A stretch of DNA of 64,000 nt from CAVVPY01 sp963750295 (GCA_963750295.1 CAVVPY010000001.1:2170001-2234000), one strand, 5' to 3'. Shown: positions 25,685-35,146, numbered from the stretch's first letter. Translations and numbers: made by a program. Notes: generated by a model from the letters alone, not told the origin.

Positions 25685-26871
25685 GCTCCAAGTCCGACGC
25701 CGTTGACGAGTTCATCAGTGCGCTCTCGGACGACGATCCGGAACAGCTCTACCAGCAGGCCCCCTGCGGGTATCTGTCCACCACCGCCGACGGCGTGATC
25801 GTGAAGGCGAACCAGACGTTTCTCACCCTGAGTGGATTCGGCCGGGACGAGCTCGTCGGTCGCAAGCGGTTCGTCGAGCTGCTCTCGGCCGGCGGGCAGA
25901 TCTATCACGAGACGCACTACGCGCCGATGTTGAGCATGCACGGGACGGCTCGCGAGATCGCCTTGGACCTGGTCCGCAGCGATGGCAGCCGGCTGCCCGT
26001 CCTCGTGAACGCAGTCCTCGAGCGCGACGCCGACGGCACGCCGAGGGTGATCCGGACGGCGGTCTTCGATGCCACCCAACGACGCGAATACGAGCGCGAA
26101 CTGTTGCGGCAGAAGCAGCGCGCCGAAGCGTCGGAAGCGCGCGCATCAGCGCTGGCGCGGACGCTGCAGAAGACGTTCATCCCGCCGACGGCCCCGATGA
26201 TCCCGCATCTCGACGTCGCAGCCCGCTACCGCCCGGCCGGGGACGGGTCGGAGGTCGGCGGCGACTTCTACGACATCTTCCAGACCGGTCCGGAGGAGTG
26301 GACGATCTCGATCGGGGACGTCTGCGGCAAGGGGGTCGGCGCCGCCGTCGTCACCGCGCTCGTCCGGTACAGCCTGCGCGCGGTCGCGATCCAGGATCCG
26401 TCCCCGTCGCACGCTCTCACCGCGCTCAACGACGCCCTGCGCCGGCACGGTAGCGACCGGTTCTGCACCGTCGCGATCGTCCGGCTGCACCGCGTCGACG
26501 GCACCTGGACGGCGTGCCTCAGCACGGCCGGCCACCCGCTCCCCCGGCACCGCAACCGCGACGGACTCGTCGCCGAGGTGGGCGAACCAGGTCAGCTGCT
26601 CGGCGTCCTCGACGACATCGTCGTGCACGACACGAGTCTCGTGCTCCAGCCGGGCGAGGCGTTGCTGCTCTACACCGACGGCGTGACCGAGGGCCGGCGC
26701 GAAGGCTCGTTCTACGGCGAGCGCCGCCTGGTCACCGTGATGGCGGAGCGCACCCGGTCGGCAGAGGCGCTCGCGGCGGGACTGCTCGAGGACGTCCTGG
26801 ACTTCCAGGACGGCAGCGCCCACGACGACATCGCGATCGTGGCCGTGCAGGTACCCGACACCGCGAACTGA
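25681..26871 (+). CDS. rsbP: RsbP-like PAS-SpoIIE serine phosphatase
   Basis: 396 aa from ATG at 25681, overlapping rsbQ by 4 nt. An N-terminal PAS domain (about 20-135; YLSTTADGVIVKANQTFLTL), a coiled-coil linker (about 138-165; ERELLRQKQRAEASEARASA) and a SpoIIE/PP2C domain (about 175-394; EVGGDFYDIF, SIGDVCGKGVGA, LLYTDGVTEG, HDDIAIVA) give the RsbP layout. The PAS domain is thought to receive the RsbQ-derived signal; the phosphatase then acts on an anti-sigma antagonist. No sigma-factor genes are near. Confidence 0.88.
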   Translation: MSSKSDAVDEFISALSDDDPEQLYQQAPCGYLSTTADGVIVKANQTFLTLSGFGRDELVGRKRFVELLSAGGQIYHETHYAPMLSMHGTAREIALDLVRSDGSRLPVLVNAVLERDADGTPRVIRTAVFDATQRREYERELLRQKQRAEASEARASALARTLQKTFIPPTAPMIPHLDVAARYRPAGDGSEVGGDFYDIFQTGPEEWTISIGDVCGKGVGAAVVTALVRYSLRAVAIQDPSPSHALTALNDALRRHGSDRFCTVAIVRLHRVDGTWTACLSTAGHPLPRHRNRDGLVAEVGEPGQLLGVLDDIVVHDTSLVLQPGEALLLYTDGVTEGRREGSFYGERRLVTVMAERTRSAEALAAGLLEDVLDFQDGSAHDDIAIVAVQVPDTAN

Positions 26872-26900
26872 GCGTCATCGCCTACGCAAGCCAGCCACCG

Positions 26901-29582
26901 TCACCTGGTAACGGTCAGTTCCTGAAGCATCGGCGCCGGCCCGGGCGGCGCAGCCGTGATGCGGAGCGCCAGGTAGCGGGCGGCGACGGGCGGGAACGAC
27001 AGCACGTCGCGCACGCGGCCGGTTGTGGTGCGCACGCTGGCCACCGTGGTCCACGTCGTCCCGTCCTGGCTCACGAGAAGGTCGTAGCCGGTCGGGCGGA
27101 TCGTCCGAACCGGGCCCGGCGGCGGCGGCACGTTCGGCGCGGGGGCCCCTGGCCACATCCGCCCCCACTGCACGAGCGCATGGGCGACCGTCCGGGTGCC
27201 ATCGAGCGGCACGACCAGCCGAGCAGGCACGGCCCGCGGTTGCCAGTCGGTTGCCGGGCTACCGTCGACCGCTGAGAGCGGGACGGTGCCCCGCTGGGCG
27301 CTCGACGCAGTGGCCGGCGCGCAACGCGCGACGTCGCGGGTCGGGGTGGTATCCGGACGTGACGTGCGGACCGTGATCGGCGCACCGACGGCGAGCCTGC
27401 GGTCGGCGCCCCCCACGGTGACGGTCATCGGCTGCCCGCTCTCGAGCCACACGGTTGTGCTCGCCGGCCCGATGGACACGCTGAGGTGACGGCCCTGCCA
27501 GGCCAGCCGGTGCAGGACGAGGCCGCGAAGTTGCCCGGTCAGCGACGGGTTGAGTGTCACCGAATGCGGGCCCCACCGGAGCCCGGAGAACCCGTACAGG
27601 AACTCCTGCAGGAACCCGCCGATGCCGGTCATGAAGGTGAACGCACCGCCGGTGCGCGTCTCGGAGAACTGGTCGAACACGTCGCGCATGAACGGCTCGA
27701 TGCTGCGCTGGACATAGACGTAGGACGCGCAGCCCGGCGAAGCGAGCGCCGCCGTGTCGATGCTGTTGATCGCGTCGCTCATCGACGGCCCGCCCGGATC
27801 CGATCTGGGCACGTAGTAGTCCAGGTCGCGCTGCGCGACCGCGTCGGGCATCTGCCGTTCCCACGGGTACTGCAGCATCGTCACATCGGCCTGCTTGACC
27901 AGTTGGCCCTGGTAGCCACGGAACTCCGGATGGACGCCGAGCGCCGAATCGACCGGCACGACCAGCCGGGCCGCGATCCGGGACCAGGACGCGGGGGCGG
28001 TGTGTCCGAGCGCTCGCGCCGCGGCGGTCGCGATGCGAAGGGCCCGCGCCGCGCCGGCGTTGGTGTATGCCTCGTCGTTGACGTCCGGGTTCTCCTCGTC
28101 CGGCCCGGTCACGTGCCGGATGTGGAAACTCCCGTCTGCCCCTTGCACGGCCCGCCCGGCCCAGAAGGCGGCCGCCTGCGACAGGACCGGCCAGCCGCGG
28201 CTGCGCAGCCAGCCCTCGTCGCCGGTCGCGAGGTAGTACTGCCATTGGGCGAGCGCGATGTCGGCGGTGATGTGCTGCTCGTACAGGCCCTCGCTGTTGA
28301 TCGACACCGGGGGCGGGGTCTGTTCGGTGCCGTCCAGCGCGCTCTCCCACGGGTAGCGGGCTCCCTGGTTGTGCGTCGAGGCGGCATGGGCCTTGGCGGC
28401 GCCCAGCAACCGGAATCGGTAGGCGTCCATGCCCGCTGCCAGGTCAGGATGCTGCGCGAGCAGGGCGGGGTGCATCCAGGTCTCGGCGTCCCAGAAGATG
28501 TGTCCGTTGTAGCCGTTGGACGACAACCCGGCCGGCGAGATGCTCCAGTCCACGCCACTGCGGGTGCTCGACCACAGGTAGAACTGGCTGGCGTTGACTT
28601 CGGTCGCGAGCGTCGGGTCGCCGAGCACCTCGATCCGGCCGGCCCAGAGCGCGTCCCAGGCCGAGCGGTCCTCGCGGTGCAGGGCGGTGAAGCCGGCGCG
28701 CTCGGCCGCACTCGACTGGGCTCGGGCGAAGGCGACCGGCCGCGCGGCTTCGTGGGACGTCGCCACCCCTACGTACTTGGTGACGGTGTAGCTGCGGCCG
28801 GCGTGTACCGCGAACCTCGCTCGCTGCCCGATGCTCTGCACGTCGTCGGGGACCACGCGGGTCACCTCGGGGTCCCCGACCGAGGCCGACACGCCCATCC
28901 GGCTGACCAGCCCGGCGACGATCCCCGTCCCCTGCGTTCGCACGCTCTGCCACAGTTCACGGTGCTTCGCGTCCCAGCCGTGCGCAACGGGCACGGTCAG
29001 CGTCGCCGGTCGGCCGTCGACGAGATCGGTCACGGCTGCGGTCCCGGACCAGCGGGGCGTCACGGTGAGCCGGACCGACCCCACGTACTGCCGCGCGCGG
29101 TCGGTGAAGACCCGGTAGGTCAGGTCGGTGACATGACCGTTCGGTGCCTGCCAGCGCGCCGACGTGGTGATCACGCCGTCGCGCAGGTCCAGCTGCTGCC
29201 GCCACCGGCTCACCCGGCCGGTCGTGAGCGAGAACGACTGCCGGCCGTCGGTGAACTTCAGCGCTGACCAGGTCGGAAGGTTCGCGCGCTGCTGCACCTC
29301 CCGGGGCGGGTCGGCGTAGAAGCCGGCCAGCTCGGACAGCGCCGGCACGTCCCCGCCTGCGTAGCCCTGACCTGCCGCCGGCACACGCACGCTCAGGTAG
29401 CCGTTGCCCGTGAACGTCGGTGCGTAGCTCGAGCCGCGATCGGTCGCGGTCAGCACGAACGCGCCGGCCGCAGCCTCCGGGGCGGCCGTCGCAGCCGTCG
29501 CGGCCCCGGAGCGTGTCGCCACGGCCAGCGACGCGAGCAGTGCTGGTGCTGCGATGACCACGAGCCAACGCCGACGATGCAT
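26901..29582 (-). CDS. Secreted GH65-family trehalase-like glycosidase with C-terminal F5/8-type C domain
   Basis: 893 aa, ATG at 29582 with GGAGGTAGGG upstream. Signal peptide in residues 1-28. Residues about 40-290 form the GH65 N-terminal beta-sandwich, 300-680 the (alpha/alpha)6 barrel (GHIFWDAETWMHPALL; RHVTGPDEENPDVNDEAYT holds the likely catalytic Glu), then a short C-cap; residues 750-893 look like a galactose-binding (F5/8 type C) domain. The arrangement matches fungal-type acid trehalases and related actinobacterial secreted hydrolases rather than cytoplasmic phosphorylases. It would act on extracellular trehalose or another alpha-glucoside. Confidence 0.85.
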   Translation of the reverse strand: MHRRRWLVVIAAPALLASLAVATRSGAATAATAAPEAAAGAFVLTATDRGSSYAPTFTGNGYLSVRVPAAGQGYAGGDVPALSELAGFYADPPREVQQRANLPTWSALKFTDGRQSFSLTTGRVSRWRQQLDLRDGVITTSARWQAPNGHVTDLTYRVFTDRARQYVGSVRLTVTPRWSGTAAVTDLVDGRPATLTVPVAHGWDAKHRELWQSVRTQGTGIVAGLVSRMGVSASVGDPEVTRVVPDDVQSIGQRARFAVHAGRSYTVTKYVGVATSHEAARPVAFARAQSSAAERAGFTALHREDRSAWDALWAGRIEVLGDPTLATEVNASQFYLWSSTRSGVDWSISPAGLSSNGYNGHIFWDAETWMHPALLAQHPDLAAGMDAYRFRLLGAAKAHAASTHNQGARYPWESALDGTEQTPPPVSINSEGLYEQHITADIALAQWQYYLATGDEGWLRSRGWPVLSQAAAFWAGRAVQGADGSFHIRHVTGPDEENPDVNDEAYTNAGAARALRIATAAARALGHTAPASWSRIAARLVVPVDSALGVHPEFRGYQGQLVKQADVTMLQYPWERQMPDAVAQRDLDYYVPRSDPGGPSMSDAINSIDTAALASPGCASYVYVQRSIEPFMRDVFDQFSETRTGGAFTFMTGIGGFLQEFLYGFSGLRWGPHSVTLNPSLTGQLRGLVLHRLAWQGRHLSVSIGPASTTVWLESGQPMTVTVGGADRRLAVGAPITVRTSRPDTTPTRDVARCAPATASSAQRGTVPLSAVDGSPATDWQPRAVPARLVVPLDGTRTVAHALVQWGRMWPGAPAPNVPPPPGPVRTIRPTGYDLLVSQDGTTWTTVASVRTTTGRVRDVLSFPPVAARYLALRITAAPPGPAPMLQELTVTR

Positions 29583-29696
29583 GTCCCTACCTCCGGTCAG
29601 GTGCCCGCGCTAGCTTTCCCATCGCAGACCGGCCCAAACCGGTCATATCCGAAGGGGCTCTGTGCGAGCCGGGCCTGCGCTGGGTAGAGGCAGATG

Positions 29697-30566
29697 ATGA
29701 GTTCCTCGTCCGGCGATTCCAGCGACGTCGTCGCACCCACTGGCGCACGTGAGGAACCCGAACTGGAGGACGCCTTCGACCGCCTCGTGGAAGAGGGGCA
29801 CGACCGCCTGTCCAGGCCCCTGCTGCCGCTGGTGGCGACCGGCTTCCTCGGCGGAGTCGATGTCGCGGTCGGCGTGCTCATCTATTTGGTCGTCGACGCC
29901 GAAACCGGCCAGCCGCTGCTGGCCAGCCTGGCGTTCACGGTCGGGTTCGTGGCCTTGCTCATGGCCAGCTCCGAGTTGTTCACCGAGAACTTCCTGGTAC
30001 CTGTCACCGCGGTCGTTGCCAAGGCAGGCACGTGGCTCGAACTGGCGCGGCTGTGGGTCGTCACGCTCGCGGCGAACCTTGCCGCCGGGTTCCTCATGGC
30101 CGCCATGATCGTGATCGCCCTGCCCGACGTGAAGCAGAGTGCGATCACGGCGGGCGCGCACTACGCCGACCTAGGCATCTCGTGGCGCTCGTTGTTCCTC
30201 GCGGTGCTCGCCGGGGCCGTCATCACCTTGCAGACGCGCATGCAGCACGCCACCGACAGCATCGGCGTGAAGATCGTCCCCGCCGTGGTGATGTCCTTCA
30301 TCCTCGTCGGCGCGCAACTGTTCCACTCCGTGCTGGATTCCATCCTGATGTTCGCGGGACTGCTGTCCGGCCACGCGCCCTACGGCTACCTCGACTGGCT
30401 GCCTGCGCTCGGCTGGTCCGCATTCGGCAACCTGCTCGGCGGCCTCGTACTCGTGACCTCAATCCGGCTGCTGCGCGTGCCCCACCGCGTCTCGGAAAGC
30501 CGATCGAAACAGGAACAGTCACCGGGCACTGATCCGGAGGAAGCCGAGCGGGCCGCCGGCAGCTGA
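29697..30566 (+). CDS. Formate/nitrite transporter (FNT) family channel
   Basis: 289 aa using the second of two adjacent ATGs (AGAGG 6 nt upstream). After about 40 polar residues come six hydrophobic segments. SSELFTENFLVPV is the FNT helix-2 break motif. The family conducts formate, nitrite or hydrosulfide as pentamers; this branch (long N-terminus, acidic C-tail) is often labelled only as FNT. Substrate unknown. Divergent from the GH65 gene. Confidence 0.88.
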   Translation: MSSSSGDSSDVVAPTGAREEPELEDAFDRLVEEGHDRLSRPLLPLVATGFLGGVDVAVGVLIYLVVDAETGQPLLASLAFTVGFVALLMASSELFTENFLVPVTAVVAKAGTWLELARLWVVTLAANLAAGFLMAAMIVIALPDVKQSAITAGAHYADLGISWRSLFLAVLAGAVITLQTRMQHATDSIGVKIVPAVVMSFILVGAQLFHSVLDSILMFAGLLSGHAPYGYLDWLPALGWSAFGNLLGGLVLVTSIRLLRVPHRVSESRSKQEQSPGTDPEEAERAAGS

Positions 30567-30613
30567 GGCCCCGTGTCAATGTGCCGTTCACAAGGCAGCA
30601 ACATCCCCGGCGG

Positions 30614-30775
30614 ATGATCGAATTCGTGTCCGTGGAACGGCGTCGCGCCAGGTGGATCCGCCGGGTGCGCCGCTGGTGGCGAGAGACCCCGGCCGCCGAG
30701 ATCGGTCAGGACCTCATGGGCGTCGGCCTGATGCTCGTAGTGGTGGCCGCGCTGATCGTGTTCAGTCTTCGCTGA
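30614..30775 (+). CDS. Small basic single-pass membrane protein, hypothetical
   Basis: 53 aa from ATG at 30614 (an upstream GTG at 30581 adds 11 residues). A very basic N-terminal half (ERRRARWIRRVRRWW) precedes one hydrophobic helix (LMGVGLMLVVVAALIVFSLR) that ends the protein. The positive-inside rule puts the N-terminus in the cytoplasm. No homologue recognised; it could also be a chance frame. Confidence 0.4.
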   Translation: MIEFVSVERRRARWIRRVRRWWRETPAAEIGQDLMGVGLMLVVVAALIVFSLR

Positions 30776-30784
30776 CGTCGACGC

Positions 30785-31681
30785 TCAGGCGGCAGCGAGC
30801 ACAGCCACCCGGCGACTCGTCTCCAGGTTGCCGATCGCTGCACCCACGTAGGACCCGGACGTGGGCCGGACGTCGGCGTAGTCGCGACCGGTGGCCACCG
30901 TCAGATAGCGCGCCGATCCAGCCACCCCGTTGCACGGGTCGAACGGCATCGCGACGGCCTGCTCGCCATGTGCGACCACGACCTCGACCCACGCATGCGT
31001 GCCACCCTGCCCGAGCAGGTGGCCCGACACGTACCGCGCCGGCAGGCCCACCGCGTGGCACATCGCGAGCATGATGTGGGCGGCGTCCTGACAGACCCCT
31101 CGCCCACCCGCGAGCGCCGCCGCCGCGGTCGTGTCGACACCCGTATGGCCGAACTCGTAGCGAAGCTCGCCAGCCACCCGGCGGCACAGCGCGTCGGCCA
31201 GCTCGACCGGGATCGCGGCCCGTCCGACCTCGGCGGCAACCTCACGGGCGAGCTCGCGTATCCGGTCGTCAGGAGCAGTGAGCCGCGTAGCCGTCAACAG
31301 CCGCGCATCGGTGAGAGCGGCGGCTGGCAGCAGGGTCGCGCCGTCGGCGTGCACCCGTTCGAGCAGCGCGCCGATCCGGAACGACACGCTCTGCTCGACG
31401 CGATCGGCGCGCAGCCGCACGACCGTGTTGCCGTGGGCGTCACGCCGCATCTCGCGCCGCGCGCGGACGCCGTCCACGTCGATCCGGTGCGCCCGCAGAT
31501 GCTGATTGCCATGCCGCTGCGGCGGTAGCACGACCAGGCGATGCCGCAGCTGCTCGATCGGGCACTGGTAGCTGTAGTGGAAACTCTGCTCCAGCAGGTA
31601 GGTGACCCGCTCGGCGCCGTCCAGGTCGACCTCGTCGTGCTCGAGGACCGGCACCTGGAGCAACTGCCGGTCGAGCATCAC
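30785..31681 (-). CDS. Transglutaminase-like cysteine hydrolase, second gene of a pair
   Basis: 298 aa. An N-terminal beta-sandwich of the bacterial transglutaminase N-type (FHYSYQCPIEQLRHRLVVLPP) leads into the core with GRGVCQDAAH (Cys), GTHAWVEV (His) and PFDPCN (Asp), a complete triad. Most such proteins act as proteases or ligases on unknown targets, sometimes beside peptide-ligation systems. It starts in the last 4 bp of the upstream transglutaminase gene, so the two are translationally coupled. Confidence 0.87.
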   Translation of the reverse strand: MMLDRQLLQVPVLEHDEVDLDGAERVTYLLEQSFHYSYQCPIEQLRHRLVVLPPQRHGNQHLRAHRIDVDGVRARREMRRDAHGNTVVRLRADRVEQSVSFRIGALLERVHADGATLLPAAALTDARLLTATRLTAPDDRIRELAREVAAEVGRAAIPVELADALCRRVAGELRYEFGHTGVDTTAAAALAGGRGVCQDAAHIMLAMCHAVGLPARYVSGHLLGQGGTHAWVEVVVAHGEQAVAMPFDPCNGVAGSARYLTVATGRDYADVRPTSGSYVGAAIGNLETSRRVAVLAAA

Positions 31682-32490
31682 GTCGGCAGCTCCGCCGCAC
31701 GGACGGTCATCGCATCCAGCCGCGGGCCGCCGAAGGTGGTGGCCATCGCGACGTCCGAGGCGTCGCGCCCGCGGCCGATCACCACGCGGCCCTTGCGCCG
31801 AACGTTGTTACGCGGGTCGAAGGTCCACCAGCGATCATCGAGCCAGACCTCCATCCAGGCGGCGAAGTCCATCGGTACCGGGTCAACAGGCACGTCGACG
31901 TCGGGTAAGTACCCGAAAACGTAACGGGCCGGGATGTTGAGGGCGCGGCAGAACGAGATCGCCAGGTGGGTGAAGTCCCGGCACACCCCGAAACGGGTGC
32001 TGTTCACGTCCGCCGCCGTCGTCCAGGCCGACGAACTGCCGTACTGGAAGGTGAGGTGCGAATTGACGTGATCGCAGATGCGCTGAACCCGCGAGTAGCC
32101 GGGTGCGACCGATCCGAACAGCGTCCACGCTTCGTCACCGAGCACGTCCGGCAGGCAGTAGCGGCTGGGCAAGGTGTAGATGAGCACGTCGTCGGGCAGA
32201 TCGTCGGGCGCAACCTCGCGCGCCGACTCGTCGAACTCCTCGGTCGCATCGGGCACCTCGAGTTCCGCGTGATAGGCGAACATCGACACCCCGACCGGCA
32301 GGACCGCCCGGGTACACCGATTGCCGTACAGATCGATGTAGCTGCGCAGGTCCATGTGCGGCGCGGACGACCACGCCTCGTGTTGCATGCTGCCCGCCCC
32401 GGGCGCCGGCTGAACCTGAAAGATCGCCGGAGTCTTGACGTCCGCCATATAGGTGAACTCGCATCCGACCGCCACTCGCCGCGTCCTCAC
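31678..32490 (-). CDS. Transglutaminase-like protein with altered catalytic histidine position
   Basis: 270 aa, GTG at 32490 (start fits the family's CEFTYMADVKTPAI N-terminus). The core Cys is present (RFGVCRDFTH) and the Asp in WTFDPRNN, but the segment that usually carries the His reads PMDFAAWMEVW. Some members of this subfamily also seem to lack His there, so this may be a lineage trait rather than loss. First gene of the pair; overlaps the next by ATGA. Confidence 0.83.
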   Translation of the reverse strand: MRTRRVAVGCEFTYMADVKTPAIFQVQPAPGAGSMQHEAWSSAPHMDLRSYIDLYGNRCTRAVLPVGVSMFAYHAELEVPDATEEFDESAREVAPDDLPDDVLIYTLPSRYCLPDVLGDEAWTLFGSVAPGYSRVQRICDHVNSHLTFQYGSSSAWTTAADVNSTRFGVCRDFTHLAISFCRALNIPARYVFGYLPDVDVPVDPVPMDFAAWMEVWLDDRWWTFDPRNNVRRKGRVVIGRGRDASDVAMATTFGGPRLDAMTVRAAELPT

Positions 32491-32558
32491 CGGCCCGATG
32501 ATGGCACGCCGGTGTTACCAGTTGCTGCGGCACGCGTGACCTCAGCGGGTCGAACGAG

Positions 32559-33875
32559 TCAATCGGTCGTCGACGGCGGCTGCGCGGGCAGCGGTTTCGG
32601 CATCGGAACCGGGTGGTGGAACGTGATCGCGCTCGGGTCGAGCGCGAGCACCTCGATGTCGTACCGGGCTGCGTCGCCGCTGACCGCCTGGAAGCGGTAG
32701 GTCGGGACGAGATCGACCGCGGCCTGGTCGTCGAGGTAGCCGTCCCAGCGGGCCAGCCCGAGCTCGACTCCGGTGATGTGGACGGTCTCCGGCTCGGCGG
32801 TCTGGGACGGTGCCGAGTCGGGTCCCGTCCGTACGGGGGGCACAGCGTCGGCGATCATCGGCTGCGGGCCCACGTACAGTGCGCGGCCGTGCTGCAGGTC
32901 GGCGAACGCCGCGCTGGTCGTGATCAGCGGGTACGTGCCGACGTCTGCCGGCGCAGCCCAGTCGCCATAGACGGACTCGACCCGGCCGTGCTCGCCCAGC
33001 GTGACCGACCAGCCGCCGCCGGAGACCACTGACCCGGCAACCTTCGGCGCAAAGGTGACGGCGCGGGCGAACACCTGTGGTGGCGGGGGTGCACAGGGCG
33101 CGTCCGACGCGCAGGCGTAGGCGACCCCGCCGGCGTCGGAGACCGCGATCGCCCAGTCCTGACCGGCCAGGACTCCGAGGCGATCGAGCAGGTCGCGCGC
33201 GATCGACGACGCCTCGCCCGCGCTCGGCACGTCGCTGGGTGCCGCGACCGGCGTGGCGCTGGGCAGATCGGGCGGCGCGACCGGCGGGGGCGAGGCATCG
33301 GTGACCGGAACCGGCTTCCCCCCGCGCACCGGTTCGGGCGCCGGGCCGTCGACCGCGGTCCCTGGTACCGCCGAGCCGACGGACGACCCGCCCGAACCGC
33401 TCGACACCCCGCCGCCCTGGGAGTACGAGACACCGACAGAGCCAGGACCGACGACAACGCTCAGCCACCCGTCCGAGCCGTGGACCTCCCACCCGGTTGA
33501 GGTGCGCGCGGGAACCGTCTCGAGGCCGAGCACGTCGGCGAAGCGCTGCACGTCACTCGCGCTGACCGGGTGCGGCTGCATCCGCCACACAGTGGCATCG
33601 GAGCCCAGGTCGGGCAGCGCGGCGTCCAGGACGTAGGTCGTCGGACGGACGGCGATCGCGGGGTCGTACGTGGGTGAGTCCTTGTCGAGTTGACCGGAAC
33701 CCAGTTGGCCGGAGCCCAGTTGGCGGGAGTCTGCTTGCCCAGGGGCGGCCAGCTCGAGTCGGGTGCCCGGCGTCGGCGACGTCGATCCGCGGCCAGATCC
33801 GCCAGGGGAGGCGCAGCCGGCCAGCATCAGGACGGTCACCAACGAAGCAGTCGGGATCGGACGAATTCGCTGCAC
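32559..33875 (-). CDS. Secreted lipoprotein of unknown function
   Basis: 438 aa from GTG at 33875 with GGAGG 5 nt upstream. The signal peptide ends in a lipobox (VLMLAGCAS). Residues 30-65 are low complexity with a threefold GSGQL-type repeat; two Pro/Ser/Gly-rich linkers flank globular parts containing TYVLDAALPDLGSDATVWRM and a C-terminal GYLDDQAAVDLVPTYRF domain. The layout resembles actinobacterial lipoproteins of the hypothetical YcnI/outer-surface type, but I do not recognise a named family. Confidence 0.7.
   Translation of the reverse strand: MQRIRPIPTASLVTVLMLAGCASPGGSGRGSTSPTPGTRLELAAPGQADSRQLGSGQLGSGQLDKDSPTYDPAIAVRPTTYVLDAALPDLGSDATVWRMQPHPVSASDVQRFADVLGLETVPARTSTGWEVHGSDGWLSVVVGPGSVGVSYSQGGGVSSGSGGSSVGSAVPGTAVDGPAPEPVRGGKPVPVTDASPPPVAPPDLPSATPVAAPSDVPSAGEASSIARDLLDRLGVLAGQDWAIAVSDAGGVAYACASDAPCAPPPPQVFARAVTFAPKVAGSVVSGGGWSVTLGEHGRVESVYGDWAAPADVGTYPLITTSAAFADLQHGRALYVGPQPMIADAVPPVRTGPDSAPSQTAEPETVHITGVELGLARWDGYLDDQAAVDLVPTYRFQAVSGDAARYDIEVLALDPSAITFHHPVPMPKPLPAQPPSTTD
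33689..33733 (-). repeat. Three in-frame 15-bp repeats in lipoprotein linker
   Basis: GTTGACCGGAACCCA, GTTGGCCGGAGCCCA and GTTGGCGGGAGTCTG (plus-strand reading) are adjacent 15-mers encoding a repeated five-residue (LGSGQ-like) unit, so length changes would keep the frame. Confidence 0.75.
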
Positions 33876-33900
33876 GGTTCCTCCAGGCGGGTTCGCTGCG

Positions 33901-35025
33901 TTAGACGCGACGTGGCGGCCGAGTGGTTCCCGCGAACGCGGTGAGGGGGCGCTGCAGGGCGTAGGCCTGCACCGGGTGGTCGAAGCCGCGCAGGGTGAGC
34001 GGCAGCGGTGGCCCGGCGTCCCAGTCGGGCAGCGCCTCGCGGATGTCGGTCGTGGCAAGGATCTGTCCAGGGACGGCCGCCGCAACCAGCCGGGCGGCGA
34101 CGTTGACGGTGTTGCCGAAGTAGTCACCGTCCAGCGCGAGGGTGGAGCCGTAGGCCAACCCGGCCCGCACCTGCAGGCCCGCCAGGTGAGCTTTCGGGTG
34201 CTCGACAAGATCGGCGGCAGCGGTCGCGAGCTGTTCCGGCGTGCGGCTGACCCACATCACCGCATCCCCGATGAACTTCACCACCCGTCCCCCATCGGCG
34301 TGCACGACGTCGCCGACGGTCGAGGTGAATGCACTCAGTAGGCCCGAGAGCTCGGCCGGGGTGAGCTGCTGGGTCAGCGCCGTGAAGCCGGACAGGTCGA
34401 CGAAGCCGACACCGCAGATGACCGTCGCGGAAACGTCCTGCACGACGTCCTCGAAGTAGACGCGTGCGCTCTGCAGGTGCTGGCGGTGCACGGCGTCGAT
34501 CAAGGCCCCGATCCGCGGGACGAACTCGGCGACCCCGGCGTAGGCCCGCGCAGTGGTCAACTCGTCGGCGGTGTAGTTCATCTGGATCGCCGGCACGCCG
34601 GCGCGGATCGCCGACGACTCCGCCTCGGCGAAGCGGGCCATCGCGGCACCGAGGACGCGCAGCACCCCCATCGACGCGTCAACGCCTGCGACCGCACCGA
34701 GATCGGCCCACGTCCGCAGGCCGTCCACATCGGCCTGGGTCAGCGCGATCTGGTCGGCATCGGCGACCGTGAGACCCAGCGCGGCCCAGGCATGCTCGAC
34801 CGCCTCGAGCGGAAGGCTCAGGCTCTCGGCCGCCGAGCGCAGGCTGTGCAGCACCGGGCCGGGGCTGATGACCGCATCGCCGGCCAGCGCGAACAGCCGG
34901 CCGTGCCGCTCGGCCTCCACCATCTGTTCGAGCGAGAAGCCGAGCGAGTCCAGATACGCGAGCAGACCGCGGCGCGTGTGGACGTCCGATACGCCGGCCG
35001 CCTGCAGAGCGTCCAGATCGACCAC
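33901..35025 (-). CDS. Class III adenylate/guanylate cyclase-domain protein
   Basis: 374 aa from GTG at 35025; the GTG at 35034 lies within the AGGAGG ribosome site. Residues 1-190 are helical, matching the pH-sensing-like N-terminal region of some mycobacterial cyclases (adenylate cyclase regulatory domain). The cyclase homology domain (about 195-355) has VGFVDLSGFTALTQQ, KFIGDAVMWV and GDYFGNTVNVAARL, so the metal-binding Asp pair and the transition-state Asn/Arg appear present. Product, probably cAMP, is inferred. Confidence 0.85.
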   Translation of the reverse strand: MVDLDALQAAGVSDVHTRRGLLAYLDSLGFSLEQMVEAERHGRLFALAGDAVISPGPVLHSLRSAAESLSLPLEAVEHAWAALGLTVADADQIALTQADVDGLRTWADLGAVAGVDASMGVLRVLGAAMARFAEAESSAIRAGVPAIQMNYTADELTTARAYAGVAEFVPRIGALIDAVHRQHLQSARVYFEDVVQDVSATVICGVGFVDLSGFTALTQQLTPAELSGLLSAFTSTVGDVVHADGGRVVKFIGDAVMWVSRTPEQLATAAADLVEHPKAHLAGLQVRAGLAYGSTLALDGDYFGNTVNVAARLVAAAVPGQILATTDIREALPDWDAGPPLPLTLRGFDHPVQAYALQRPLTAFAGTTRPPRRV

Positions 35026-35133
35026 GCACGCCACCTCCTGCCAAGTCCGATGTCCGCGTCAGTACAGCACTCACCTCGGCATGCCGCCCGACGAAGCGCA
35101 AGCGGCGTCCGCAGCCGGCATCGCCGCCGTCGC

Positions 35134-35139
35134 TAGCAT
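35134..35139 (+). promoter_or_regulatory. Candidate leaderless -10 of the ProA-like gene
   Basis: TAGCAT ends 7 nt before GTG at 35147, with no ribosome site between. Confidence 0.45.
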
Positions 35140-35146
35140 TGCCGTC

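Noticed and set aside
26146..29267. Long open frames antisense to rsbP and the GH65 gene
   Set aside because: Both parent genes have full domain signatures; the reverse frames show no domains.
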